From positions 1,291,074-1,355,073 of the forward strand of contig NZ_QVEX01000001.1 of NCBI RefSeq assembly GCF_003434055.1: DNA of 64,000 bases. The letters run 5' to 3'. The translations under genes and the position numbers were made by a program. The notes under the pieces are model-generated. The model was given only the letters and a program-made list of their open reading frames with translations, made no database searches and was not told the DNA's origin. This DNA is from Enterocloster aldenensis (lineage in GTDB: Bacteria; Bacillota; Clostridia; Lachnospirales; Lachnospiraceae). How positions within the stretch are numbered: position 1 is the first letter of the stretch; each line of letters opens with the position of its first letter. Positions 25,120 to 33,551 of the stretch are shown here, piece by piece.

Positions 25120-25991
25120 ACACAATGTCCTTCTCCTGAATCCTGCGCCACAGTTTCCACAAACCAGCAGATTGCTTAACAGATACTTACTGCTATACCG
25201 ATTCCTACTATTTACCTGTGCCCCATTTTCATAAGCAATTAACCTCGCCCTTCTAAACATTTCCTATTGCACCTTATCAAATCCGAATGGTCGTGTCATC
25301 CCAGCTTTCCTGTTGCCGTCGTTATCTTCTGTTTTTCTAACGCTCTCTTAATCTGTGCAAAGGTATTCCCTGCCAGATATAAATCAAATATCTGTTTCAC
25401 TACTTCTGCCTGTTCCGGCACTATCTCCAATTCTCCATTTACACACCTATATCCCATAAATGCCTTATAATTTGTAAAAATCCCCTGTTCAAAGTTTCTA
25501 GTAAACGTCCACTTCATGTTTTCACTCATATTTCTGCTCTCCTCCTGTGCCACCGCACACGCTAATGTAATATACGCCTCAGCTTCGGAATTCATAGAAT
25601 CCAGCTTTTCATTTTCAAAATACATGGAAATACCCCTTTCCTTTAAATATCTGACTATATTTAGAATTTCTAACGTGTCTCTCGACACTCTGCTTACCTA
25701 TTTGGTGAGTATATAATCTACCTCCCCTGCCTCCGCCTGCTTTAGCATCTTTTCCAGCCCTGTACGCCCTCTTTTCCTCAATCCGCTTTTTCCAAAATCA
25801 TAAAAGATTCCGGCAAATTCCCAATTTGGATTATTCAATATCTGATTCATATACGCCCATATTTGTCGAAACAGACTTGCTTGTTGTTCCTTACTCCTTG
25901 TACTGACGCGGCAATAGGCAGCTACTCTCAATCGCTTTGGTTCTTTAGGTGGAACAGGTATTAATCTGATTTTCTTCACAAAACATTTCAC
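25120..25991 (-). pseudogene. decayed large serine recombinase
   Basis: The first part starts MKCFVKKIRLIPVPP and has RVAAYCRVSTRSKEQQ, with the catalytic serine, and IFYDFGKSGLRKRGR. It is stopped by TAG at 25698-25700, right after YILTK, where family members continue K-S-x-S-R, so a serine codon has become a stop. The same frame resumes with VSRDTLEILNIVRYLKERGI and runs through the catalytic and coiled-coil part to TATGK, then ends. A separate frame at 25120-25260 holds the zinc-ribbon part (SKYLLSNLLVCGNCGAGFRRR), so about a hundred codons between are gone. It is clearly inactive. Confidence 0.85.
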
Positions 25992-26670
25992 CTCGCCCTA
26001 AGAAAAAGACGCAAAAGCATTTTCGCCCTTACGTCTGCATTTCCTCATACTATTTTGTATCAGTCATTTCCTCTGTTATCGACAGTTCTACATAACCTTC
26101 CTTATCATCTGCTACCCTTCGCAGATATTCCAAGCCACCATCTACGCTACAGGTACCGCAGGAGACTTAATCACATCTCCACGCGCCTTACCCTAAATAC
26201 AGTTTTTCAATATTTTCTCCATCTTGATTTCCCCTATATCCCTTCACCCCACCCCGCTGCAACAGGACGATGGACTAGCAGTGTGGTGAAACCGAAGATT
26301 TATACTACATGGCGAAAGCATTTTTATCCATAATGGTATGGTGAATTTGTTCATTAATTTTACCCCACTTACCCCTTTTTAACGGAAATCACCCCTTTAT
26401 AAAAAAATTTACCCTCCCACCACTGAGCTTAAGTTGAAAACAAAATTTTTCAATACCCTCATTATTTAATTTACTGTCTGATACAATGCTCTGTTTCAGC
26501 GCCTCACATCGTAGCCAAGCCTCTATCACGTATGATCTGTTTTCCATACACTATATAAATATAATTTCGTATTTTATCGCCAGATACTATAACCTATTGT
26601 TCTCCAACAAGAAATCTCCTTTTCTGCTTTTCATACATTACAATCTATAACTTCAATCTTATTTAATTAA
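25992..26670. other. gene-poor AT-rich gap with decayed coding remnants
   Basis: No intact gene is seen. On the minus strand, around 26058-26150, a short frame reads VDGGLEYLRRVADDKEGYVEL and TEEMTDTK before a stop, which looks like a protein remnant preceding the recombinase gene. The rest is AT-rich and repeat-free and lies beyond the stop of the AbiGii-like gene. Confidence 0.4.
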
Positions 26671-27906
26671 TCAGTCTTCATTTTCTACAAATCCAATTTC
26701 TTTGGATTCTCTTAATTCCTGTATATGTTCTGTATTTTCTCTATACTGTTTCAATTCATCTTCTTTTGTAAAAAGCATGTTACCCGAATACATTTTTTCT
26801 CCTTCTTTTGCATCTAACTCTATATAAAAAACATCTTCTGCTCCTTTTTGCGGCAGTCTTTGGTTTACAACTACTGCATTAAAAATACCTATTAACTGGT
26901 ACAAAGATATTTTATTTCCCATAATATCTAACGAACATTCTGCACACATTTCAAAATAAATTTCTTTTCCAATCATATTTGTATCTATACCAACCTTTTC
27001 ATGAAAACCTTTTCCAGATACATTTTCATATTTCTCATATTTTTTATAAGGTTTTTTCTTTATAAGACAATCATATAACATTGAAACAGAATTCACCAAG
27101 CCGATTGTAATTTCTTCTTCGGGTTCAAATTTTACTCCCAAATATTTTTCTATCTCTAATACCTTTTTCCAAAATTCCACTACTTCCTCTGGTTTCTCAC
27201 TTCCTTCATATTCCTCTGCCAGAGGAACTTTTACACCACAAATATATCCATGTCCTGTCATAAAAGCATTATATATCTCATTTGCTTTTACAATTTCAGC
27301 TATACTTTTCGCTCTTTTTTCATAAACACCAATAGTAAAAGTAAATCTATTTGTTTTACAATCAATAGAAAAACTAATACTCAAAGCTTCATCATCTATA
27401 GAAGCAAATTTAAAAATTGTAAAACTATTATTGGCTTTCTGTTGAATCACTATATTGCGTCTATACTTATCTGAACCTATCTCTATTGAATGTGCTTCTG
27501 GAAACTTTGGCGGAACCATATAGAAATGTGTTGACTCCTGTACTATATTATTTTTAAATGGTGCTACAAGTAAATCACTAGCTTTAAATGCAGTTCCATT
27601 AATTTCATAACAACCATTCTTGTCCGGTAAAATTTCTGCCTGCTGCTGAGAATTATATAAATATGTCCATAATTCATCCATACTAATCTTATCATTAAAT
27701 ATCTCTTTTGCATTTTCAGGTAATTTAATACCGCCTGACCCAACTACAAATTTCCCGTCTGTTTCAATCCTACAAATGCCATTTTCTGCATTTACATATT
27801 TAAAACCTTCTGGAAGTGGCTCACTTATTGCTTTTAATATTCCCTCTGGTATCTCTGACTCATACGATGGTTTTTCTTTAAATGCCGCTTTAAAATCAGA
27901 AAACAT
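26671..27906 (-). CDS. probable AbiGii-family abortive infection protein
   Basis: A 411-residue soluble protein without membrane segments. The N-terminus (MFSDFKAAFKEKPSYESEIPEG, then EPLPEGFKYVNAENGICRI) recalls the start of AbiGii-family proteins, and the size is near that of lactococcal AbiGii (about 397). It lies directly after a gene that fits AbiGi, with two bases between the coding regions, as in the abiGi-abiGii operon. In that system phage development is blocked, perhaps by interference with phage RNA synthesis; the mechanism is not settled. AT content is much higher than in the flanking core genes, which indicates transfer. If not AbiG, it is an unnamed two-gene defence pair. Confidence 0.6.
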   Translation of the reverse strand: MFSDFKAAFKEKPSYESEIPEGILKAISEPLPEGFKYVNAENGICRIETDGKFVVGSGGIKLPENAKEIFNDKISMDELWTYLYNSQQQAEILPDKNGCYEINGTAFKASDLLVAPFKNNIVQESTHFYMVPPKFPEAHSIEIGSDKYRRNIVIQQKANNSFTIFKFASIDDEALSISFSIDCKTNRFTFTIGVYEKRAKSIAEIVKANEIYNAFMTGHGYICGVKVPLAEEYEGSEKPEEVVEFWKKVLEIEKYLGVKFEPEEEITIGLVNSVSMLYDCLIKKKPYKKYEKYENVSGKGFHEKVGIDTNMIGKEIYFEMCAECSLDIMGNKISLYQLIGIFNAVVVNQRLPQKGAEDVFYIELDAKEGEKMYSGNMLFTKEDELKQYRENTEHIQELRESKEIGFVENED

Positions 27907-27908
27907 TA

Positions 27909-28694
27909 TTAAAAATCTCCTTTCGTATCATCCCAAATTATGATTTTTGAAATAAGAAAAATCTTTTCAAATTTATCTATATAATCCTTTTTTAAGATTT
28001 TGTCCGCTACCAAATCAAATTCTGCTTTATTCTGGATGATTATATATTTTACATCTTCCAGATTAAACTTCAGCCACAACTGATCTGTAAACCTAATCCC
28101 CTTATTTAATGTTTCTTTTTGCACTATACCACTTCCTGTTAAAACACTCGGAAATTTTTGTGAAGAAGCATCTGGTATATACCTCCATTCACATTCGTCG
28201 GTAAAATTTTTATGTTCTAACTTTCCATCACGAAGCATCTCACCCTCTATAGGTTTCAAAAAATACATCTGTGTCAACAAATAATCCTGTACTTTATCAG
28301 TATAAGAGCTTGAAACTGCTTCTTCAAATGCATTTGTAAAATCATTCTTCAAACTAGACTGAGTATTTATATATTGTATCGGTTGAATTCCCTTTGCTAT
28401 CCCCCATTGCTTGGAAAATGCAATACCATAACTACCATAAAATCCCATATGATTTTCTATTTTATGTAAATTGATATCGCAAAAACACAACATTGGGTAT
28501 GCAATTTCCTTATACGATATATTCAAATAATTTATTGTTTCAACACAATATCTTGGAATCAGCGCATCCCTTTCAATAGCATCTAACAAATAATCTATTT
28601 TTCCAACAAAGTGAAATAACGTATCTGCACTTTGAATAGGTGGGGTATATGTTTTTGCTAAAGTCATACCTGTTATCGAAACTGGTTGATCCAT
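27909..28694 (-). CDS. probable AbiGi-family protein (abortive infection, antitoxin-like partner)
   Basis: A 261-residue soluble protein. TLFHFVGKIDYLLDAIERDALIPRYCVE is a segment I associate with the AbiGi family, followed by an aromatic-rich body with MLCFCDINLHKIENHMGFYGSYGIAFSKQWG and a DECEWRYIPD motif. The C-terminus ends KIIIWDDTKGDF. Length matches lactococcal AbiGi (about 249). The pattern of an H-x-x-x near the start, a G-x-Y-G-x-x-F and a E-W-R-Y is also seen in ADP-ribosyltransferase-like folds, so a nucleic-acid- or NAD-acting role is possible but unproved. It leads the two-gene operon and is AT-rich. Confidence 0.6.
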   Translation of the reverse strand: MDQPVSITGMTLAKTYTPPIQSADTLFHFVGKIDYLLDAIERDALIPRYCVETINYLNISYKEIAYPMLCFCDINLHKIENHMGFYGSYGIAFSKQWGIAKGIQPIQYINTQSSLKNDFTNAFEEAVSSSYTDKVQDYLLTQMYFLKPIEGEMLRDGKLEHKNFTDECEWRYIPDASSQKFPSVLTGSGIVQKETLNKGIRFTDQLWLKFNLEDVKYIIIQNKAEFDLVADKILKKDYIDKFEKIFLISKIIIWDDTKGDF

Positions 28695-28989
28695 TAGGTA
28701 TCCTCCATTAGTATTCTTTTATCCATAGTTTACCATACTCTCTTACTTCTTTCCTACTACAATATACACCTTTTTATGTTAATCGAATTATCTCAACTTT
28801 TGCCCCATAATATTCACTTTTCCCAAATAGTACGAGTTTTGTCGGATTGTATTTTTTGTCCAATAAAGCCCTTATTTTTGAACTTTCCGGCGTTATCCCC
28901 GTCCCCTTATCAGCGGAAACTTATCCATCTCACCTTCCGTAAAAACACAACTCCATTTCCCGCTAAAAATCCCGCACCCCCGCCTGGAA

Positions 28990-30516
28990 TCAAGGTTTCC
29001 GCACGAGAAGCACGGCGGTTTCAACATGCACCGTCCCAGGAAACATATCGCACCCCCTAACCTTCCCAACCACATACCCCCCATCCGCCAGATACCGCAA
29101 GTCCCGGGCCAGCGTAGCGGAATCGCAGCTCACATATACAACCTTCTCAGGCCGCATCTTAAGGATTGTATCCAGACAGACCTTGTCGCAACCTTTCCTG
29201 GGAGGATCCACCACAATCACATCCGCATGTACCTGGTTCTTTTCGTACTGTTCAGGCAGCACTTCCTCTGCCTTACCAACAAAGAATTCCACATTATCCA
29301 TTCCATTCAGCGCCGCATTCCTGCGTGCATCCTCAATGGCCTGGGGAACAATCTCCACTCCATAAACTTTCTTAGCTTTCTGTGCTAAGAACAGGGAAAT
29401 CGTCCCTATCCCGCAGTATAAGTCCCAAACCGTCTCATTGCCGCTTAAGTCCGCGTATTCAAGGGCTGTCCCATATAATTTCTCAGTCTGCACCGGATTG
29501 ACCTGATAGAAAGACAGCGGGGAAATCTGATACTGCACATCCCCGATATAATCCGCAATATATCCCGGCCCATACAGATTGACAATCTTCTTACCCATAA
29601 TTACATTTGTCTTTTCCATATTAACACTATAAGAAATGCTGGTCATCCCATTGACCTGGCACAGTCTTTCCACCAAACGCCCTGCCAGGCTGTCTGCCGT
29701 ACCTTTCTCCCAACAGTCCTCCAGACCGCCTTCCATACGCTCCTCCCGACAGTCCTCCTGGCTGCCTTCCATACGTTCCTCCCGACAGTCCTCCAGACCG
29801 CCTTCCATGCAGTCCTCCCATCTATCCTTCCGTCTGTCCCCAGCTTTTTTCCCCAACGACCTCCCATTTATCACAAGGCACACCATCAGTTCCCCGGTCT
29901 TAAATCCCTTCCGGATCAGGACATGTCTCACAAGTCCTTTGTGGGCATACTCGTCATAAGGCTCCAGCCCGTTTTCCTCCATAAATCCTTTGATGATTCC
30001 CAGTATCTCCTGGTTTTCTTCCACTCCCAGAAGGCAGTCATCATTTCCAATGATATCATGGGTCCTTCCGGCATAAAATCCCGCAATAATCTCCCCATCT
30101 TTATTCCGCCCAAATGGGAACTGGGCTTTATTGCGGTACCTCCAGGGATTCTCCATTCCCATAATCGGAAGCATTTGAATCTCATCCCGTTTGAACTTCC
30201 CAATCCGCATTAGGTTATTCAGGACCTTATTCTCCTTAAAACGCAGCTGCTCTTCGTAGCTCATGGCCTGAAGCTGACAGCCCCCGCACTGGCGGGCCAC
30301 CGGACAGGACGGTTCCACACGGCCAGCGGAAGGCTCCAGCACCTCCATAAGCCGTGCAAATCCATAGGACTTCTTCATTTTCATGGCTTTTGCCCGTACC
30401 ACATCGCCAATGACTGTATCCTTAATAAACCAGATGTAACCGGCAAGCTTTCCCACGCCGGCTCCATCTTCATTCATGTCTTCTATTGTCACGGTAAATT
30501 CCTGATTTTTCTCCAT
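28990..30516 (-). CDS. rlmD: 23S rRNA (uracil-C5)-methyltransferase, RlmD/RumA family, with in-frame repeat insertion
   Basis: A 508-residue TrmA/RlmD-family enzyme, which puts a methyl group on C5 of a uracil in 23S rRNA. Seen are a TRAM-like N-terminus, the iron-sulfur cysteines (CPVARQCGGC), FYQVNP and the SAM motif DLYCGIGTISLFL, VVDPPRKGCD and the catalytic cysteine in VYVSCDSATLARDL. Between about residues 226 and 276 it carries a 12-residue tandem repeat (EDCREERMEGSQ-like) not found in the family as I know it, at a site between conserved blocks. The ATG at 30516 follows AGGAG; a TTG at 30522 is possible. Core and insertion keep one frame. Confidence 0.88.
   Translation of the reverse strand: MEKNQEFTVTIEDMNEDGAGVGKLAGYIWFIKDTVIGDVVRAKAMKMKKSYGFARLMEVLEPSAGRVEPSCPVARQCGGCQLQAMSYEEQLRFKENKVLNNLMRIGKFKRDEIQMLPIMGMENPWRYRNKAQFPFGRNKDGEIIAGFYAGRTHDIIGNDDCLLGVEENQEILGIIKGFMEENGLEPYDEYAHKGLVRHVLIRKGFKTGELMVCLVINGRSLGKKAGDRRKDRWEDCMEGGLEDCREERMEGSQEDCREERMEGGLEDCWEKGTADSLAGRLVERLCQVNGMTSISYSVNMEKTNVIMGKKIVNLYGPGYIADYIGDVQYQISPLSFYQVNPVQTEKLYGTALEYADLSGNETVWDLYCGIGTISLFLAQKAKKVYGVEIVPQAIEDARRNAALNGMDNVEFFVGKAEEVLPEQYEKNQVHADVIVVDPPRKGCDKVCLDTILKMRPEKVVYVSCDSATLARDLRYLADGGYVVGKVRGCDMFPGTVHVETAVLLVRKP
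29700..29835. repeat. 36-bp in-frame tandem repeat within rlmD
   Basis: About four units of 36 bp (12 codons; E-D-C-x-E-x-x-M-E-G-x-x on the minus strand) stand in the rlmD coding region. Copies differ at a few bases. Because the unit is a multiple of three, copy changes would keep the frame. Local base use (CAGTCCTCC, CGCCTTCCA) differs from the flanks. Confidence 0.88.
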
Positions 30517-30537
30517 TATCAAGTTCTCCTGTCCTTA

Positions 30538-30800
30538 CTATTATTCACAATCCCTACACAATTCCCTATGTTATATCCAATCCTTACATTATTCCCAATC
30601 TCCACGCTCCACCATCTCCACGATACTCCCATTCCCTACACAGCGCCCACTCCCCACACTACTCCCACTCCCCACGATACCCCCCATTCCCTACACAGCG
30701 CCCACTCCCCACACTACTCCCACTCCCCATGATACCCCCATTCCCTACGCAGCTCCCACTAACCACACTACCCCCATTCTCCACACTACTCCCACTCCCC
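30538..30800. repeat. 18-bp tandem repeat array between rlmD and yhaM
   Basis: Units close to CACTCCCCACACTACTCC and CATTCCCTACACAGCGCC follow one another at about 18 bp, mixed in order, with a decayed part at the left end. An open frame on the minus strand with a Gly-Ser-Val-Gly-Asn repeat is a by-product. No gene is recognised between 30517 and 30968. Confidence 0.85.
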
Positions 30801-30968
30801 AACTCGCCCAAAAATCCCCACATCCAAAAAGGCTGAAAACCTCCGCGCACCGATATATCCTTCCGTCCATACCATCTGCCTCATAAGTTTTCAGCCTTTA
30901 TATGTCATCTCACAATCATCAACCGGACAGCCCCGCCGGGCCGTGTTTTTTATAACACCCCAAACCCG

Positions 30969-31928
30969 TTACACGGATTCCGAAGTCTTTCTGATGTTTG
31001 TCTCCAGCAGCCGGTTATAACCCAGCCATCCCTTATTATCAGAACCCGGATTGCCGGCGTTCAGCGCCTCAATCATGGTCTCCATCTTTGCATCCGTATT
31101 GTCGGCAAAGTTCAGTGCCAGCGCTTCCAACAGCGCCGGCTTTTTGGGCGAACCGTATTCAAGCTCCCCGTGGTGGGCCAGGATGCAGTGTTTTAATTCC
31201 ACGGCCAGAACTTCCGGGAATCCCGGAATGGCGCGTATGCCTTTGCCCACCATCTCTGTGCCGATTATGATATGCCCTAACAGCTGGCCGTCGTCCGTAT
31301 AGTCATTCTCCGGGAAACGTGACAGTTCCTTGGTCTTGCCAATATCATGGAAAATGGCTGCTGTCAGCAGTAAATCCCTGTTAAGCTGCGGATAACAGGA
31401 TGAATAGTAATCACACATCTTTGCAACGCTCAGCGTATGCTCCAGAAGCCCGCCCACAAAACCGTGGTGGACGCTCTTGGCAGCGGAGTGGAACTGGAAT
31501 GCCTTTGCAAATGCCGGGCTGTCCACAAAATAAATGCTTAACAGCTTCTGAAGATATGGATTCTTCACGGTTCCTATGCAGCCAAGAAGTTCCTCGTACA
31601 TTTCCTTGATATTCTTCTTGGATACCGGCAGGTAGTCTGCCTCCACGTATTCACCTTCCTGCGCCCTGCGTATGCGGCGGATATTCATCTGGTTGGAATT
31701 CTGGAACAGCGTGATGTCCGCTTCCACATGCACATAATCCATGGTCTCAAAGTCACCTACCCCAGGTGAACCCAAATCCCAGATTTTGGCGTCTATGGTT
31801 CCTGTCTTATCCTGAAGTACCAGATTGCCGTATTCCTTTCCATTCTTGGTCATTGCAATCTGCTTGTTTTTGCACAGGTACACATCCGCAATGTGCATGC
31901 CTTCCCTGAAGGTGTCGATGTATTTCAT
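30969..31928 (-). CDS. yhaM: 3'-5' exoribonuclease YhaM family
   Basis: A 319-residue protein with an N-terminal OB-fold (GNLVLQDKTGTIDAKIWD) and a C-terminal HD domain (HHGFVGGLLEHTLSVAKM and FHDIGK), the plan and length of YhaM of Bacillus. YhaM removes 3' nucleotides from RNA and single-stranded DNA with a Mn/Co metal centre. Later motifs (LGHIIIGTEMVG, LAHHGELEYGSP) complete the HD metal site. It follows the HtrA-like gene on the minus strand, 92 bases away. Confidence 0.9.
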   Translation of the reverse strand: MKYIDTFREGMHIADVYLCKNKQIAMTKNGKEYGNLVLQDKTGTIDAKIWDLGSPGVGDFETMDYVHVEADITLFQNSNQMNIRRIRRAQEGEYVEADYLPVSKKNIKEMYEELLGCIGTVKNPYLQKLLSIYFVDSPAFAKAFQFHSAAKSVHHGFVGGLLEHTLSVAKMCDYYSSCYPQLNRDLLLTAAIFHDIGKTKELSRFPENDYTDDGQLLGHIIIGTEMVGKGIRAIPGFPEVLAVELKHCILAHHGELEYGSPKKPALLEALALNFADNTDAKMETMIEALNAGNPGSDNKGWLGYNRLLETNIRKTSESV

Positions 31929-32020
31929 CCTTTACTTCCTCATCTTTCTAATATGTTGGCACATAAACTTCATATTCTGTTTACGATGCTCATTACAATA
32001 ACGCAGCCAGGCGTTATGAA

Positions 32021-33361
32021 CTACCTGGCTCCGATTGTTACTGAAAACTCAATTTCTTTGTACTCATCTTTTCCGCTGCGAAGGATTGCCACCTTGATTT
32101 TGTCACCGGAATGGAGTTTTTCCACCAGGTTCTGGAAATCCTTCATGTTACCCACCTGTTCCCCATTCATCCAGGTAATGATATCCCCTGCCTGTATGCC
32201 TGCATTGTAAGCAGGGCTGTCCGTAACAGTGGCAGTAACATATATGCCGTGAGGCATTCCGCTTTCTTCCATGGCAGGGCTCACCTCCTGCCCCTTAATC
32301 CCAAAATACGGGGCCGGGATTCCGTTGCTCAGCCGTTCCAGGATTCCCTTGTAGTCTGATATGGCCACCACGGTGGTCATCTTGCAGACCCCGTCCTCGC
32401 CATATTTGTCAGTGACCCAGCCAATCAGTTCTCCTGAGATGTTCAGTAAAAATGTTCCTGCGCCCGCATCCCCGTTGGCATCCGTATAAAAAATCCTGGA
32501 GTTGCCGTCCACGGTCTGCACGTTGCGCACCACATAGGAAATATTGCCGTAATCACTGGAGTGTACAATCCCCGCCGGAGCACCCACCGCAATCACGATG
32601 TCTCCCTGCTTCACCCCATAGGAATTCCCCAGTTCAATGGCTTCCACCTTCTTGAACTGTTCGCTGTCCATCTTGGCCGCATCCACACTTACCACGGACA
32701 GTCCTGTAATGGTATCGCTCTGCTTCACGGTTCCCGCCATCATGGTGTTGTCGGGAAACGCCACCTCAATGGAGTCTGCGGCTTCAACCGCTTCCTCCGG
32801 CGTCAGTATCAGGATTTCAGAACGCGTCCTGGCAATTATGATGCCGGAAAACTGTCCTGAGGTCTCAATGGGATTGTCAAACCAGTCCTTTTCATGCTGT
32901 ATGGAATGGACTACCACAAGGCTGTCATCCGCGTCCACCGCAATGGCGCGCAGGTTACCGTATAATTTATTCAGGTCATCTACGGAATAATTGTACTTCT
33001 CGATTGCGCTGCGGACCAGTACGTCCACTGGTTCTGTCTGTGCAGGAACTTCCGTGGAGGGTACGGACATGGTGGCCTGGGTCGTCTCAGGATTGTCTTT
33101 GGGAATGGTAAACTGGCTGCTCTCCTCAGGTGTCTCCTGCCCCAGGAAACGCTCCGCTACCGGGCGGCTGACCACAAAGCAGATGGCTGACAGCACTCCA
33201 AACAGCACGGCACAAAAAACAGTCAGAAGGATCTTCCTGGCAATCTGGCGGCGGGACATGGGCTGACGGACGATTTTCTCGTTGATAAACCGGTGGGACT
33301 TGTCCGGCCCACGGTCCTGCTGGTTCTTATTCGGATGCTGATCTGCACGTTTATCCGCCAT
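32021..33361 (-). CDS. HtrA-like membrane-anchored protein with PDZ domain and lost catalytic triad
   Basis: A 446-residue protein. A basic N-terminus is followed by one membrane segment (residues 43-66, LLTVFCAVLFGVLSAICFVV), a linker, a trypsin-like domain (about 130-345) and one PDZ domain (about 350-440: YFGIKGQEV, YNAGIQAGDIITWMNGEQV). This is the HtrA/DegP layout, but the catalytic residues are gone: the histidine region TNNHVV is LTPEEAV, the aspartate region D-L-A-V is TGLSVV, and GNSGGP is NGDAGAG with alanine at the serine. It should be a pseudoprotease, perhaps a binding or scaffold protein at the envelope. GGGAGGAG precedes the ATG. Confidence 0.82.
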   Translation of the reverse strand: MADKRADQHPNKNQQDRGPDKSHRFINEKIVRQPMSRRQIARKILLTVFCAVLFGVLSAICFVVSRPVAERFLGQETPEESSQFTIPKDNPETTQATMSVPSTEVPAQTEPVDVLVRSAIEKYNYSVDDLNKLYGNLRAIAVDADDSLVVVHSIQHEKDWFDNPIETSGQFSGIIIARTRSEILILTPEEAVEAADSIEVAFPDNTMMAGTVKQSDTITGLSVVSVDAAKMDSEQFKKVEAIELGNSYGVKQGDIVIAVGAPAGIVHSSDYGNISYVVRNVQTVDGNSRIFYTDANGDAGAGTFLLNISGELIGWVTDKYGEDGVCKMTTVVAISDYKGILERLSNGIPAPYFGIKGQEVSPAMEESGMPHGIYVTATVTDSPAYNAGIQAGDIITWMNGEQVGNMKDFQNLVEKLHSGDKIKVAILRSGKDEYKEIEFSVTIGAR

Positions 33362-33551
33362 GGTGCTCCTCCCTTGCGAAGAATCTTATTCTCTATTATA
33401 CGTTTCTTCCAGTTATTATGCAAGATTTTATATATGAAAAGATAGTAAAAAAGATAGTAAATATCATTTTTTATGGTATAATTTAAATGTCGCCTTTTGG
33501 AAAAAGGCCCTTATTAATCCAGCATTTTTACGTAAAACACAGGTGAAATCA

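Noticed and set aside
30659..30850. 63-codon Gly/Ser/Val-rich frame
   Set aside because: It is the translation of the 18-bp repeat and has no ribosome site.
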